Positions 12,272 through 21,724 of a stretch of 64,000 nucleotides of DNA are shown here, one piece after another (within the stretch, counting starts at the first letter, position 1; the number at the start of each line of letters is the position of its first letter). The stretch is from Mytilus galloprovincialis (lineage: Eukaryota > Mollusca > Bivalvia > Mytilida > Mytilidae): assembly GCF_965363235.1 (NCBI RefSeq), contig NC_134844.1:49472872-49536871 (forward strand). Reading direction: 5' to 3'. The notes beneath the pieces are model-generated. The model saw nothing but the letters and a program-made list of their open reading frames with translations, did not search any database and was not told where the DNA came from. Made by a program: the position numbers and the translations under genes.

Positions 12272-14413
12272 GTTAGCTAACTTCTTAAAAGCTTTATATT
12301 TTAGAAGGTGTAAGACCTGGATGCTTCATACTTTGTATATAGATGCCTCATGTTACGAAGTTTCCGTCAGTCACATGTCCAATGTCCTTGACCTCATTTT
12401 CATGGTTCAGTGACCACTTGAAAAAAAAGTTTAAATTTTTTGTAATGTTGAATTCTCTCTTATTATAAGTAATAGGATAACTATATTTGATATGTGCGTA
12501 CCTTGCAAGGTCCTCATGTCTGTCAGACAGTTTTCACTTGACCTCGACCTCATTTCATGGATCAGTGAACAAGGTTAAGTTTTGGTGGTCAAGTCCATAT
12601 CTCAGATACTATACGCAATAGGGCTAGTATATTCGGTGTATGGAAGGACTGTAAGGTGTACATGTCCAACTGGCAGGTGTCATCTGACCTTGACCTCATT
12701 TTCATGGTTCAGTGGTTAAAGTTAAATTTTTGTGTTTTGGTCTGTTTTTCTCATACTATATGCAATAGGTCTACTATATTTGTTGTATGGAATGATTGTA
12801 AGGTGTACATGTCTAGCGGGCAGATGTCATGTGACCTTGACCTCATTTTCATGGTTCAGTGGTCAATGTTAAGTTTTTGAGTTTTGGTCTTTTTATCTAA
12901 TACTCTATGCTATAGGTCAACTATATTTGGTGTATGGAAATATTTTATGATCTTTATGTCAGTCGCGCAGGTTTTATTTGACCATGACCTCATTTTCAAG
13001 GTTCATTGCACAATGTTAAGTTTTTGTGTTTTGGTCTATTTTTCTTAAACTATTAGTAATAGGTCAACTATATATGTTGTATAGAAGCATTGTTAGCTGT
13101 ACATGTCTGCCTGGCATGGTTCATCTGACCTTGACCTCATTTTCAAGGTTCATTGGTCTTTGTTTAGTTATCTTGGTTAATGTTAAGTTTATGTGACAGT
13201 TGTTATAATGCTTAACTTTATACTTAGGACTATCAACATAATATCAATGATTAGGCCAACTAAAATTAATTAGTAGATTTTCATCCAAATTTTTGAAAAA
13301 AAATGGGGCGGGTGGAAGGATTTTATTTTTTAAATTTTATTTCATATGATACCCTCGTCACAAGTTCTTCATGCCTTGGGGTATATGCTAGTGGAAAACA
13401 AGCTTGTATAATGTATATACATGCTGTATAAGGAATTCTACACTATTTTTAAACTCTTAAATAAAAATCCCTGATTGGCAACCACTGTTATACATGTAAT
13501 TGCCGCTTTAGAAACCTATTTATAGTATACATCAAAAAGAAGAGAAATGCTCTCTTCAGTTGGACTATACCTACACCAAATTTATTTTGCTTTCTAAGCA
13601 ATGGTTTGTAGTCCCAATAAAATCAATAAAATGTATTGGTACAATTGTATGCAACACAAGTACAAACTGTATTGTGAGTACAGAATAAAATGTAAACTCA
13701 GTGTTGAAAGTAATTATGATGTAAAACATGAACTTAACCAAAAAGTAGTTGTTGTTTAATGACTAAATTGAAGGTATTGGGACAGTTACAGAGGGTGTTT
13801 GCTGTTGGTCAACAAAATAACAACAGCCAAGGGCTTGTTATAATTAAAATGCGTGTTTGTCGACTTTTTTTTTCAATATACGGTCATAAATCAAATAAGT
13901 TCGTGCTTGTGTCAATTTGTTTAATCCAGTCATGTTTTTTTACCAATTTGTTCTACGATTCTTGCGCTTTGGATATCATTCACAGTCCACATTTCCTGAC
14001 ACAAAGTCATTGTATAAATAAAGAAAAAAACACGGTTTTCGATTCACTTGTGACTACCGCAGTTTGCGTTTCAGCGTAACACGAATATTTCATGCTCTTC
14101 TCGTTATCAATCACTATTCTCGGAAGATGATGTTGTCATCATAGAGCAGCAGAATATGTCGACTTAATCATTTTCGTTTGATTACTCGAAGAAATACAAA
14201 AACGAAATTTGAAACAGGAAGTTTTGAATGAAACGAAATTATCGATGGTTCCCGGTAACGGACATGAACAAAATCCGGAAATCGTATTTTTGTTAAATAA
14301 AAAAAATCGGGGCGGGACGATTTCAGAGGGGCGGGCGGGGATGAAAATCTAGCAATTAATTTTAATTGGCCTTAGTATAGAAGGCGAGACATGTCAGCGT
14401 GTGCACTCTTGTT
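12189..14413 (-). mobile_element. 147-bp-array repeat element, copy 1 (interrupted)
   Basis: The left end TTGTCGAGC forms a strong hairpin: GTCGAGC and CTGCAAC pair with GTTGCAG and GCTCGAC around TTTT, with an AAA bulge. A CGG microsatellite (12241-12270) follows. Then come six units of about 147 bp marked by TTGACCTCATTTTCATGGTT; GACCTCAT starts at 12390, 12546, 12692, 12839, 12986 and 13133. The right end is GGCGAGACATGTCAGCGTGT...CACTCTTGTT. No protein is encoded. A terminal hairpin, a central satellite-like array and no terminal inverted repeats recall the bivalve pearl/MgE-type and Helentron-derived elements. On that model the hairpin marks the 3' end, hence the strand given. The class is inference. 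A Harbinger-like element sits inside it (13254-14371). Confidence 0.7.
13254..14371. mobile_element. PIF/Harbinger-like non-autonomous transposon, 1118 bp
   Basis: The terminal inverted repeats start GGCCAACTAAAATTAATTAG at the left and GGCCAATTAAAATTAATTGC on the opposite strand at the right, continuing through TAGATTTTCATCC. The 3-bp duplication TTA lies at 13251-13253 and 14372-14374. TTA/TAA duplications with GGCC-type ends are the known Harbinger pattern. The second copy of the host element shows the empty site (ATGATTAGTA at about 18390-18397), which proves the borders. G-rich motifs (GGGGCGGG) sit inside both ends. No transposase is encoded; the open frame 13759-14079 has no recognisable domain. 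Confidence 0.85.
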
Positions 14414-14460
14414 TGAATTTATGAATTCTTTTTTAAAACATGGTTTCTCAATGAAATAAA

Positions 14461-14634
14461 CATAATAGTTATTGAAAACTGGTCATTATCCTGATATATG
14501 GACAGCCTGTAGGACAGTGGTATTGACTGCGACAGCGATAATAACCATGACTTCGGCTCAGTCATTATCGCTGTCTCAGTCAATACCACTGTCAATATAT
14601 CACGATAATGACCAGTTTTTCAATAACTATTATG
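14461..14634. repeat. Foldback palindrome, 174 bp
   Basis: CATAATAGTTATTGAAAACT at the left end pairs with the right end at 14634, and pairing continues through GGTCATTATC, ACAGTGGTATTGACTG and GACAGCGATAAT to a loop of about 20 bases. Small bulges mark some age. It lies 47 bp beyond the 147-bp-array element. Confidence 0.8.
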
Positions 14635-14859
14635 TACATTTTGAATTGTTTATAGATTCTTATGCAGTTAGTAAATTTCATGACACTGTTCTAAGAGCTA
14701 ATTGGTTCATGCAGGAAATGATTTTATTTTGTTTCATATTTTCCTTAATAAGTACCTTAAACACATAGCAATAACCATTTTTAGCTTGTGAAATATTACC
14801 CTTTTCTTGATCTATAAACTGTTATAATATTTTGTTGTGTTTTGTTTGTGTTATCTTAA

Positions 14860-15925
14860 TTTCTAAATGATCTCTAACAAATATCTGTCTGTGATATTTT
14901 GGAACATTTGTGTTATGCAATAGTTTATACTTCTATACTCCTTCAATGTTGAATGTAGTGTAAATTGTGAAATATTCTCCAATTATCTCCCTTTTTTCAA
15001 TATTGTCAATGCAGATTCTTCATTAAAAAGAACTACTTTGTTGTGCATTTCGTTAGTATGTTTACTGCTTATTTCAATATTTAATTGAATATCCTTTGAC
15101 ATTATTTTATTTACTAACACTCAGGTATTAAAAGAATCCTTTAAAGACTAAAATGTCAAAATAATAAATAAAAGATATATTTCTATTGCTGACCTGTATA
15201 TAATTTGTTTGGACATTCAGAATTAGGACAGTGATAACCCTTTTGTCAAATTCTATTATTTACCATTGATACTATATCAACAACTAACACTGTTGTAAAT
15301 TTTTCTCCCATGCACATTTAAGGTCAAAATTTGTTAATCGTTGCCAGACAAATAGAAACAGAGATTCCTCAATCAGGCTACTAATATTGTTAAGATTTGT
15401 TTTTAAGTTTGTTATTTACAGAACATCTTTTTATCTATAAGGTGATATGAACAAAACCAAGCAGTTAAAATTAAATTTATAGAATCATGTATGAATCAGC
15501 TGGGAAAAGTCTGAAAAAAACTTTTTCTTGACTTGGCATTTGTAAAAAAGTTTATGTAAAGATTGACACTAAATGATCAATTTGGTCTAAATCAGGTGTC
15601 CTAATTATGTTTAAATTTGAAAAATGAAAGGCAATATATAATCAGTTGGAATTTTGCACTTCATCTAAAAGCTAACACAACTATGCTTTGGGTTAAGAGC
15701 ATCATACAAAGGAGATAATCCAGTTAAAGTTGCATTTTATTTTCTTAACATATTGTTTGGATAATCAGTCTTTTGTAAAAACTGTGACATATAATATTTT
15801 TGATACTCTTATTTTATGCAATAAGATTGTAATTTTTGTTTGTTTTAATTTATTTTTTGAATTGATTGTTTATTTATATGTTTTGTAATAATGTAATAAA
15901 TACATTAAAACATTTTCTTGTCTTA
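14860..15925. repeat. Segmental duplicate, copy A (pair of 43.14-44.46 kb)
   Basis: Ordered blocks match the 43.14-44.46 kb region in the same orientation. Examples are AAATGATCTCTAA, AATAGTTTA.ACT, GTGATATGAACAAAAC, GTTTGGATAATCAG and AATTGTTTATTTATAT...TGTA.TAATGT. Similarity is moderate with many small gaps, so the duplication is old. Nothing in it codes for protein. Confidence 0.6.
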
Positions 15926-16553
15926 ACACGCCTTGGAAATGAAGTATCCCATTCATCTGATGTAGTCTACTCTTTTCTATAATTCTTTATCTATTATTTA
16001 CATGCAGATCCAAAAGTAGCAAAATAATGAATTTATTATTGGTGGCGGCCTAATGACAGAATCATACAGTGTTTAATTTGTAATAAATATTTCCTTTAAT
16101 GCTAATATCATACAGCATATCTTAACTAGACTCTGCAGTATAGTTAGGAGTCTGAAAAAATTCTGAGAATTTGGTTGATTCTTAATCCTCAACTCTCCTC
16201 CTTTCAAAATAAATAGACATTCTGTTCAACTTCTGTATTGAGAAACATCTCTTTTTATTTATAATTAAAAAATACAATTCTTCAAGTTGGGGCTTTTCAA
16301 ATTTACTAAAAAGCCTACTTCCATTGCTGATAGGTTCAAAGTGGAAACTACAATATTCCCTGTTGTAAACAAACTTTGAATGGGGTAGTTTATAATTAAA
16401 AAAATGTTAAATGGAATTGTATGTTAATGTGCCTGTCTCAAGTCAAAGCCTTCCCCCTGTTGTCTTTTTACACTTTATAGTGAGATAGTGATTCATCCAC
16501 ATAAAAAAGCCGGAAGAGATCTAGGAGTAAACAGAACAATAATATGACCTTTC

Positions 16554-17052
16554 ATATGTTTGATAGGAATAATTGTGCTTACCGTGCAAGGTCCTTATGC
16601 CGTCAGACAGTTTTCACTTGACCTCAACCTCATTTCATGGATCAGTGAACAACGTTAACTTTTTGTTTTCAAGTCCATATCTCAGATACTATAAGCAATA
16701 GGTCTAGTGTATTTGGTGTATGGAAGCTCTGTAAGGTGTACATGTCCGACTGGCAGGTGTCATCTGACCTTGACCTCATTTTCATGTTTCAGTGGTTATA
16801 GTTAAGTTTTTGTATTTTGGTCTGTTTTTCTTATACTATATGCAATAGGTCTACTATATTTGGTGTATGTAATGGTTGTAAGGTGTACATGTCTTGCTGA
16901 CAGGTGTAATCTGACCTTTACCTCATTTTCATGGTAACATCAGTGGTCAAAGTTAAATTTTTGAGTTTTGACACTTCATCATAAATTAAGCTCTCTGTTT
17001 ATTATCCAATTATGAAAGAAATTCTCAGTAAATATGTTTGATAGGAATAATT
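16554..17052. repeat. Fragment of the 147-bp array between 21-bp direct repeats
   Basis: The interior (about 16575-16970) holds three array units in the same orientation as the neighbouring full copies but no element ends. The 21-bp word ATATGTTTGATAGGAATAATT, quoted here in two parts as ATATGTTTGAT + AGGAATAATT, occurs at 16554-16574 and again at 17032-17052, flanking the fragment like a target duplication. Confidence 0.75.
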
Positions 17053-17210
17053 AAACAAATGTATATTTATAAAAGTGAAGTTAACCTAAGTTAACCAAAA
17101 TTAAATGTTAAACTTCATTTCCGTAATTTCGTTTTAGATGAAACACAGAGTTGTATACATTGTAACCCTTGTGATGTTAACATTTAAATAGTTGTATTGA
17201 ATAGACATTT

Positions 17211-18433
17211 TTGTCGAGCCTGCAACTTTTGTTGCAGAAAGCTCGACATAGGGATAGTGATCCGGCGGTGGCTACGGCGGCGGCGGCGGTGTTAGCTCAC
17301 TTCTTAAAAGCTATATATTTTAGAAGATGGAAGACGTGGCTGCTTCATATATTGTATATAGATGCCTCATGTTACGAAGTTTCCGTCAGTCACATGTCCA
17401 TTGTCCTTGACCTCATTTTCATGGTTCAGTGACCACTTGGAAAAAAAGTTCAGATTTTTTGTAATGTTAAATTCTCTCTTACTGTAAGTAATAGGATAAC
17501 TATATTTAGTATGTGCGTACCTTGCAAGGTCCTCATGCCCGCCAGACAGTTTTCACTTGACCTCGACCTCATTTCATGGATCAGTGAACAAGGTTAAGTT
17601 TTGGTGGTGAAGTCCATATCTCAGATACTATAAGCAATAGGTCTAGTATATTTGGTGTATGGAAGGTCTGTAAGGTGTACATGTCCAACTGGCAGGTGTC
17701 ATCTGACCTTGACCTCATTTTCATGGTTCAGTGGTTATAGTTAAGTTTTTATGTTTTGGTCTGTTTTTCTCATACTTTATGCAATAGGTTTACTATATTT
17801 GTTGTATGGAATGATTGTAAGGTGTACATGTCTAGCGGGCAGATGTCATCTGACCATGACCTCATTTTCATGGTTCAGTAGTTATAGTTAAGTTTTTGTG
17901 TTTTGGTCTGTTTTTCTCATACTTTATGCAATAGGTTTACTATATTTGTTGTATGGAATGATTGTAAGGTGTACATGTCTAGCTGGCAGATGTCATCTGA
18001 CCTTGACCTCATTTTCATGGTTCAGTTGTCAAAGTTAAGTTTTTGAGTTTTGGTCTTTATATCTTATACTATATGTCATAGGTCAACTATATTTGGTGTA
18101 TGGAAATATTTTATGATCTATATGTCAGTCGTGCAGGTTTTATTTGACCTTGACCTGGTTTTCACGGTTCATTGCTCTATGTTAAGTTTTTGTGTTTTGG
18201 TCTATTTTCTTAAACTATAAGCTATAAGCAATAGGTCAACTATATTTGTTGTATGGAAGCATTGTTAGCTGTACATGTCTGCCTGGCATATGGTTCAACT
18301 GACCTGTACCTCATTTTCATGGTTCATGTTAAGTTTATGTGACAGTCGTAATAAAGCTTTATATTTAGGAGTATCAACATAATATCAATGATTAGTAAAG
18401 AAGGCGAGACATTTCAGTGTGTGCACTCTTGTT
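17211..18433 (-). mobile_element. 147-bp-array repeat element, copy 2 (uninterrupted)
   Basis: It has the same ends and layout as copy 1: a terminal hairpin starting TTGTCGAGC at 17211, a short CGG-rich run, seven array units and a right end CACTCTTGTT at 18433. Array keys are GACCTCAT or close variants at 17409, 17565, 17711, 17858, 18005 and 18152, plus 18306. Most spacings are 146-147 bp. It preserves the pre-insertion site of the Harbinger-like element seen in copy 1. Confidence 0.75.
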
Positions 18434-18669
18434 CTTAATACTTAAATTTAATATGCAAACGGAACATTATTGCATATGCAAGAATCTGTTGTGACTTCTT
18501 GTTGTTCAATTTTCAAAATGATTGTTTTTCTCTTTATAATAACGTTTAGAAATGTGTAATTCTAACTTAGAAAAAAAGACAACGCCATGGATAAAAAAAA
18601 AGTCAAACAATAGAACACAAAACACAACATGGAAAAATAAAGACAAAGCAACACCAACCCCACCAAAAA

Positions 18670-18921
18670 AAAACCAGGTGTTAATCTCAGGTGCTCCGGA
18701 AGGGTAAGCAGATCCTGCTCTACATGTGGTGCCAGTCGTGTAGCTCATGTAATTACAAACCCGGTACCTTAAGTCTGATTCGGTAGGTCACTTTCGTGGA
18801 AAGAGAACAGGATTGTAATTACGACATTAGGAACATATTTGATATCATCAGCGAAACGGATACTCCATAACGTTCAACCAACTCGTGTTTGGCTTTATAA
18901 CTATTTTGATATGATCGTTAC
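18670..18921. repeat. Partial retrozyme-related monomer / mussel dispersed repeat
   Basis: Immediately before the first ribozyme, GTTCAACCAACTCGTGTTTGGCTTTATAACTA (in pieces) matches the equivalent part of the downstream monomers (TTCAACTTTGTACTTGTTTGGGTTTATAAATA). The rest, from CTCCGGAAGGGTAAGCAGAT on, is a different subtype. It is probably a truncated monomer of another branch of the same family. Confidence 0.5.
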
Positions 18922-18961
18922 TGATGAGTCTTATGTAGACGAAACGCGCGTCTGACGTACT
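18914..18961 (+). ncRNA. Hammerhead ribozyme 1
   Basis: The core reads CUGAUGA (18922-18928), stem II GUCU-UAUGU-AGAC, then GAAAC and a short palindromic stem III (ACGCGCGU), with the predicted cut after GUC at 18953. Stem I forms between UCGUUA before the core and UGACGU after the cut site. It is a type I hammerhead with a minimal stem III, of the schistosome/retrozyme kind, which is known in other families to cut best as a dimer. Activity is predicted, not shown. Confidence 0.88.
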
Positions 18962-19615
18962 AAATTATAATCCTGGTACTTTTGATAACTATTTAAGAAG
19001 GGATGATCATTTGGAACTCTTTGTTTAATAACTTCCTTGTTAATGTGGTCATTTTTATAAATTTCCTGTATACAAAACTTTGAACTTTTTGAAAAACTAA
19101 GGATTTTCTTATCCCAGGCATAGATTACCTTAGCCGTATTTGGCACAACGTTTTGGAATTTTGGATCCTAAATGCTCTTCAACTTTGTACTTGTTTGGGT
19201 TTATAAATATTTTTGATTTGAGCGTCACTGATGAGTCTTATGTAGACGAAACGCGCGTCTGGCGTACTATATTATAATCCTGGTACCTTTGATAACTATT
19301 TACACCACTGGGTCGATGCCACTGCTGGTGGACGTTTCGTCCCCGAGGGTATCACCAGCCCAGTAGTCAACACTTCGGTGTTGACATGAATATCAATAAT
19401 GTGGTCATTTTTATAAATTTCCTGTATACAAAACTTTGAACTTTTTGAAAAACTAAGGATTTTCTTATCCCAGGCGTAGATTACCTTAGCCGTATTTGGC
19501 ACAACTTTTTGGAATTTTGGATCCTCAATGCTCTTCAACTTTGTACTTGTTTGGGTTTATAAATATTTTTGATTTGAGCGTCACTGATGAGTCTTATGTA
19601 GACGAAACGCGCGTC
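18954..19615 (+). mobile_element. Retrozyme-like tandem monomers (306 and 356 bp)
   Basis: Two monomers run from cut site to cut site (18954-19259 and 19260-19615). They share GTACTA.ATTATAATCCTGGT at the start and about 200 bp from AATGTGGTCATTTTTATAAA to the next ribozyme, at high identity. They differ in the first third: monomer 2 has a block with GGACGTTTCGTCCCCGAGGG and the hairpin CAACACTTCGGTGTTG where monomer 1 has an unrelated AAGAAGGGATGATC block. Dimers bounded by hammerheads are the hallmark of retrozymes, non-autonomous elements copied through circular RNA. Penelope-like elements also carry such ribozymes, but no RT is seen here. Open frames on the minus strand (18931-19146, 19296-19538) share sequence only because the monomers do. 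Confidence 0.8.
19220..19267 (+). ncRNA. Hammerhead ribozyme 2
   Basis: The core CUGAUGA starts at 19228 and is identical to ribozyme 1 through GAAACGCGCGUC; the predicted cut follows 19259. Stem I is GCGUCA with UGGCGU. Compared with ribozyme 1, two stem I positions have changed while pairing is kept (U-G to C-G and U-A to U-G). Confidence 0.88.
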
Positions 19616-19623
19616 TGGCGTAC
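19576..19623 (+). ncRNA. Hammerhead ribozyme 3
   Basis: The core CUGAUGA starts at 19584 and the predicted cut follows 19615. Its stem I and core equal those of ribozyme 2. Downstream only about 45 bp of monomer sequence (ending GATAACTATTTACA) remain. Confidence 0.88.
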
Positions 19624-19826
19624 TAAATTATAATCCTGGTACCTTTGATAACTATTTACACAGATCTTTTTCAGAAAGGAATAGAGAATGTATCCATTGG
19701 ACACAATTAATGCCACTGCTTGTATATAACCTTATAAAGGCACATAACCAAAAAAAAAATGCAAAAGGGACGCCACTAAAATTTAAACTTCATTTGTGGT
19801 AATAAATTAAGGATTGTGTATATAGT

Positions 19827-19935
19827 TAAATTACAAAGATACCGAACTCCGAAGAACATACAAAACGTAAAGCGCCTTATCAAAAGGTGAATTCAAAAGC
19901 TGAAACTCATCAAACAAATGTTGGAGTTGCGCATT
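19827..19935. repeat. Dispersed mussel repeat B, copy 1 (diverged)
   Basis: It shares the pattern ACTCCGA...TTCAAAAGCT...CATCAAACAAATG with the copies at 23516-23606, 34999-35150 and 35530-35675. This is the most rearranged of the four. Non-coding; class unknown. Confidence 0.55.
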
Positions 19936-20027
19936 GTTTTGCTTTCTATGTTGTGCTTTGTGAATTGTTGTATATCTTTTCGTCGTTTTTTTTTTAAATT
20001 TTTGCCAAGACATAGTCATTTTTTTTT

Positions 20028-21724
20028 ACTTTGAATATCTCTTTGGTATCTTTCGCATATCTTTCAGCAGTTCACAAAAGACAAGGTTAACACACTACTT
20101 TGAAAACCTCTCCTTATCTATTTGTACATTATGATTGCAATGTTAGACTGTCTTTTATAAAAAGTGAATGTTCAAAATGATTGTGTACTACTGTAAATTC
20201 AGAAATTATTGCGTGCATTTATTATTGCGATATTTTCATTTTAGACTTAAATGCGATTTTAATTTTTACGATTTTCAGAAAAATCCTGTTAAATTCATAT
20301 AAAATATTTCAAAATGCGAGTTTAAATTATTGCGTTTACAACTCAGTCGCATTTTTCGCAATAATAAAAACCTCGCATTAATTTCTGAATTTACAGTATG
20401 TAACCTTTTAAATTTTTTTTTTTAATTTTTTTTAGAGAATAAGAGTATAGGTGTTTCAAATTAATTTAAATAATCATTTACGAAAAGTATATGCCAGTTG
20501 AACTCAACTGAAAGCTATTATTGTGTACAGGATATATCATGTGATACATATTAAACAGTGGAATTAGCATGTAATATGTAAAGTATAATCTACACACGAA
20601 ATATACAATTGCCTATCTTGTTATTGTGTTATATACACCATATCGTTGTTACAAGGGATAAAATATTGTCAAAGGCAAAGTATTGGGTGTTGATGCATAA
20701 CATTTGCCATAACATTTAAGACAAAGAATAGTTTTTAAAATACACAGTATATGATCACCAAAAATATTAACATTATAACTGTTCTATTAATTAATGTGAG
20801 TTCACGTACAGGCGAACAGTGCTAGCCAGACATGTACTACACTTTACAACCATTAAATCAACAAAATATAGTTGTCTTATCGCTAATGGTAAACGAGAAA
20901 CCTTAACACTGCATGATGCTGACAATAAACAATGAAAATGATGTCAGGGTCATTTTAGCTCTGCCAGACGGACATATACACCTTACAGAAAATTAAAATT
21001 AGAATTTAAACCATTCAGGTATCCTCATTTCCAGTTTGATTACAAAGAGAATAGCACTAAATGCTAGGTGGAAGTATATGCTTAAAACATTGAACTAATG
21101 AATTTTAGAAGATAATTATTAAACATTTATCATCAGGTGTAAGAAGGTATATGTGTTAAAATAAACTTATAACTTGTACAAAAACCCTGTACAAATTATA
21201 ATTTGTACAAACTTATATCTTATACACAACATATATAATACAATAAAAAGATAAGCAGTAATTGTATATTTCGTGTGTACATTAAGATTTACATATTGCA
21301 TATATTAACCATGTAAAACATACTGTACATAACCATGATAACAGCTTTGAGCTTAGCAAAGTCCAACTGACATTTACTTTTCGGAAATTACCCTTTAATT
21401 AAAAACACATTTCACTCTTATCTCTATAATGCTAGCATTAACCATAGCCATTTTATTTATTTTTTTCTAATACAAAATATTTTGAAAGGTTGTACACACA
21501 ATCATTTTGAATGTTCATCTTCCATGGACGACACTGTCGAACCGTAATATCATTATGTTCAAATATATAAGGAAGCTCTCCATAGTAGTGTGTTAGTTTT
21601 GCCTTTTACGAAATTGCGTTTCCTATCATATGTATTGATTAAAAGACAAAAGTTAAAAATGCTATTGGTATACGCTGTCAAATTGTAAAAGAGATGCGAA
21701 AGTTGCCAAAGAGATATTCAAACG
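20028..21724. repeat. Large inverted duplication, about 1.7 kb
   Basis: The left arm (about 20028-20640) and right arm (about 21230-21724) are reverse complements over most of their length. Matching words are TTTGAATATCTCTTTGG / CCAAAGAGATATTCAAA, GTTCAAAATGATTGTGT / ACACAATCATTTTGAA, CGAAAAGTA.ATG.CAGTTG and ACACACGAAATATACAATT. Identity is perhaps 75-80 per cent by eye. The left arm carries an extra MITE (20191-20396) that the right arm lacks. The spacer of about 600 bp has no convincing gene. Confidence 0.8.
20191..20396. mobile_element. TA-flanked MITE inserted in the inverted duplication
   Basis: The ends CTGTAAATTCAGAAATTATTG and CATTAATTTCTGAATTTACAG are inverted, and TA lies on both sides (20189-20190, 20397-20398), as for Tc1/mariner-type elements. 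The opposite arm of the inverted duplication shows a single TA at the matching place. Inside, TTATTGCG and TCGCAATAA words repeat. A relic of the same family is at about 43078-43131. Confidence 0.85.

Noticed and set aside
12390-13140. CRISPR-like array from regularly spaced repeats
   Set aside because: The whole 147-bp unit repeats, without unique spacers, and the host is an animal.
13759-14079. 106-aa open frame as a possible Harbinger protein
   Set aside because: No DDE or Myb-like motif; the element is far shorter than an autonomous Harbinger.
14472-14768. 98-aa open frame
   Set aside because: Most of it is read through the 174-bp foldback palindrome.
18931-19538. Two similar minus-strand open frames (shared TAKVIYAWDKKILSF)
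   Set aside because: They look conserved only because the retrozyme monomers are near-identical DNA; no domain and no coding signal beyond openness.
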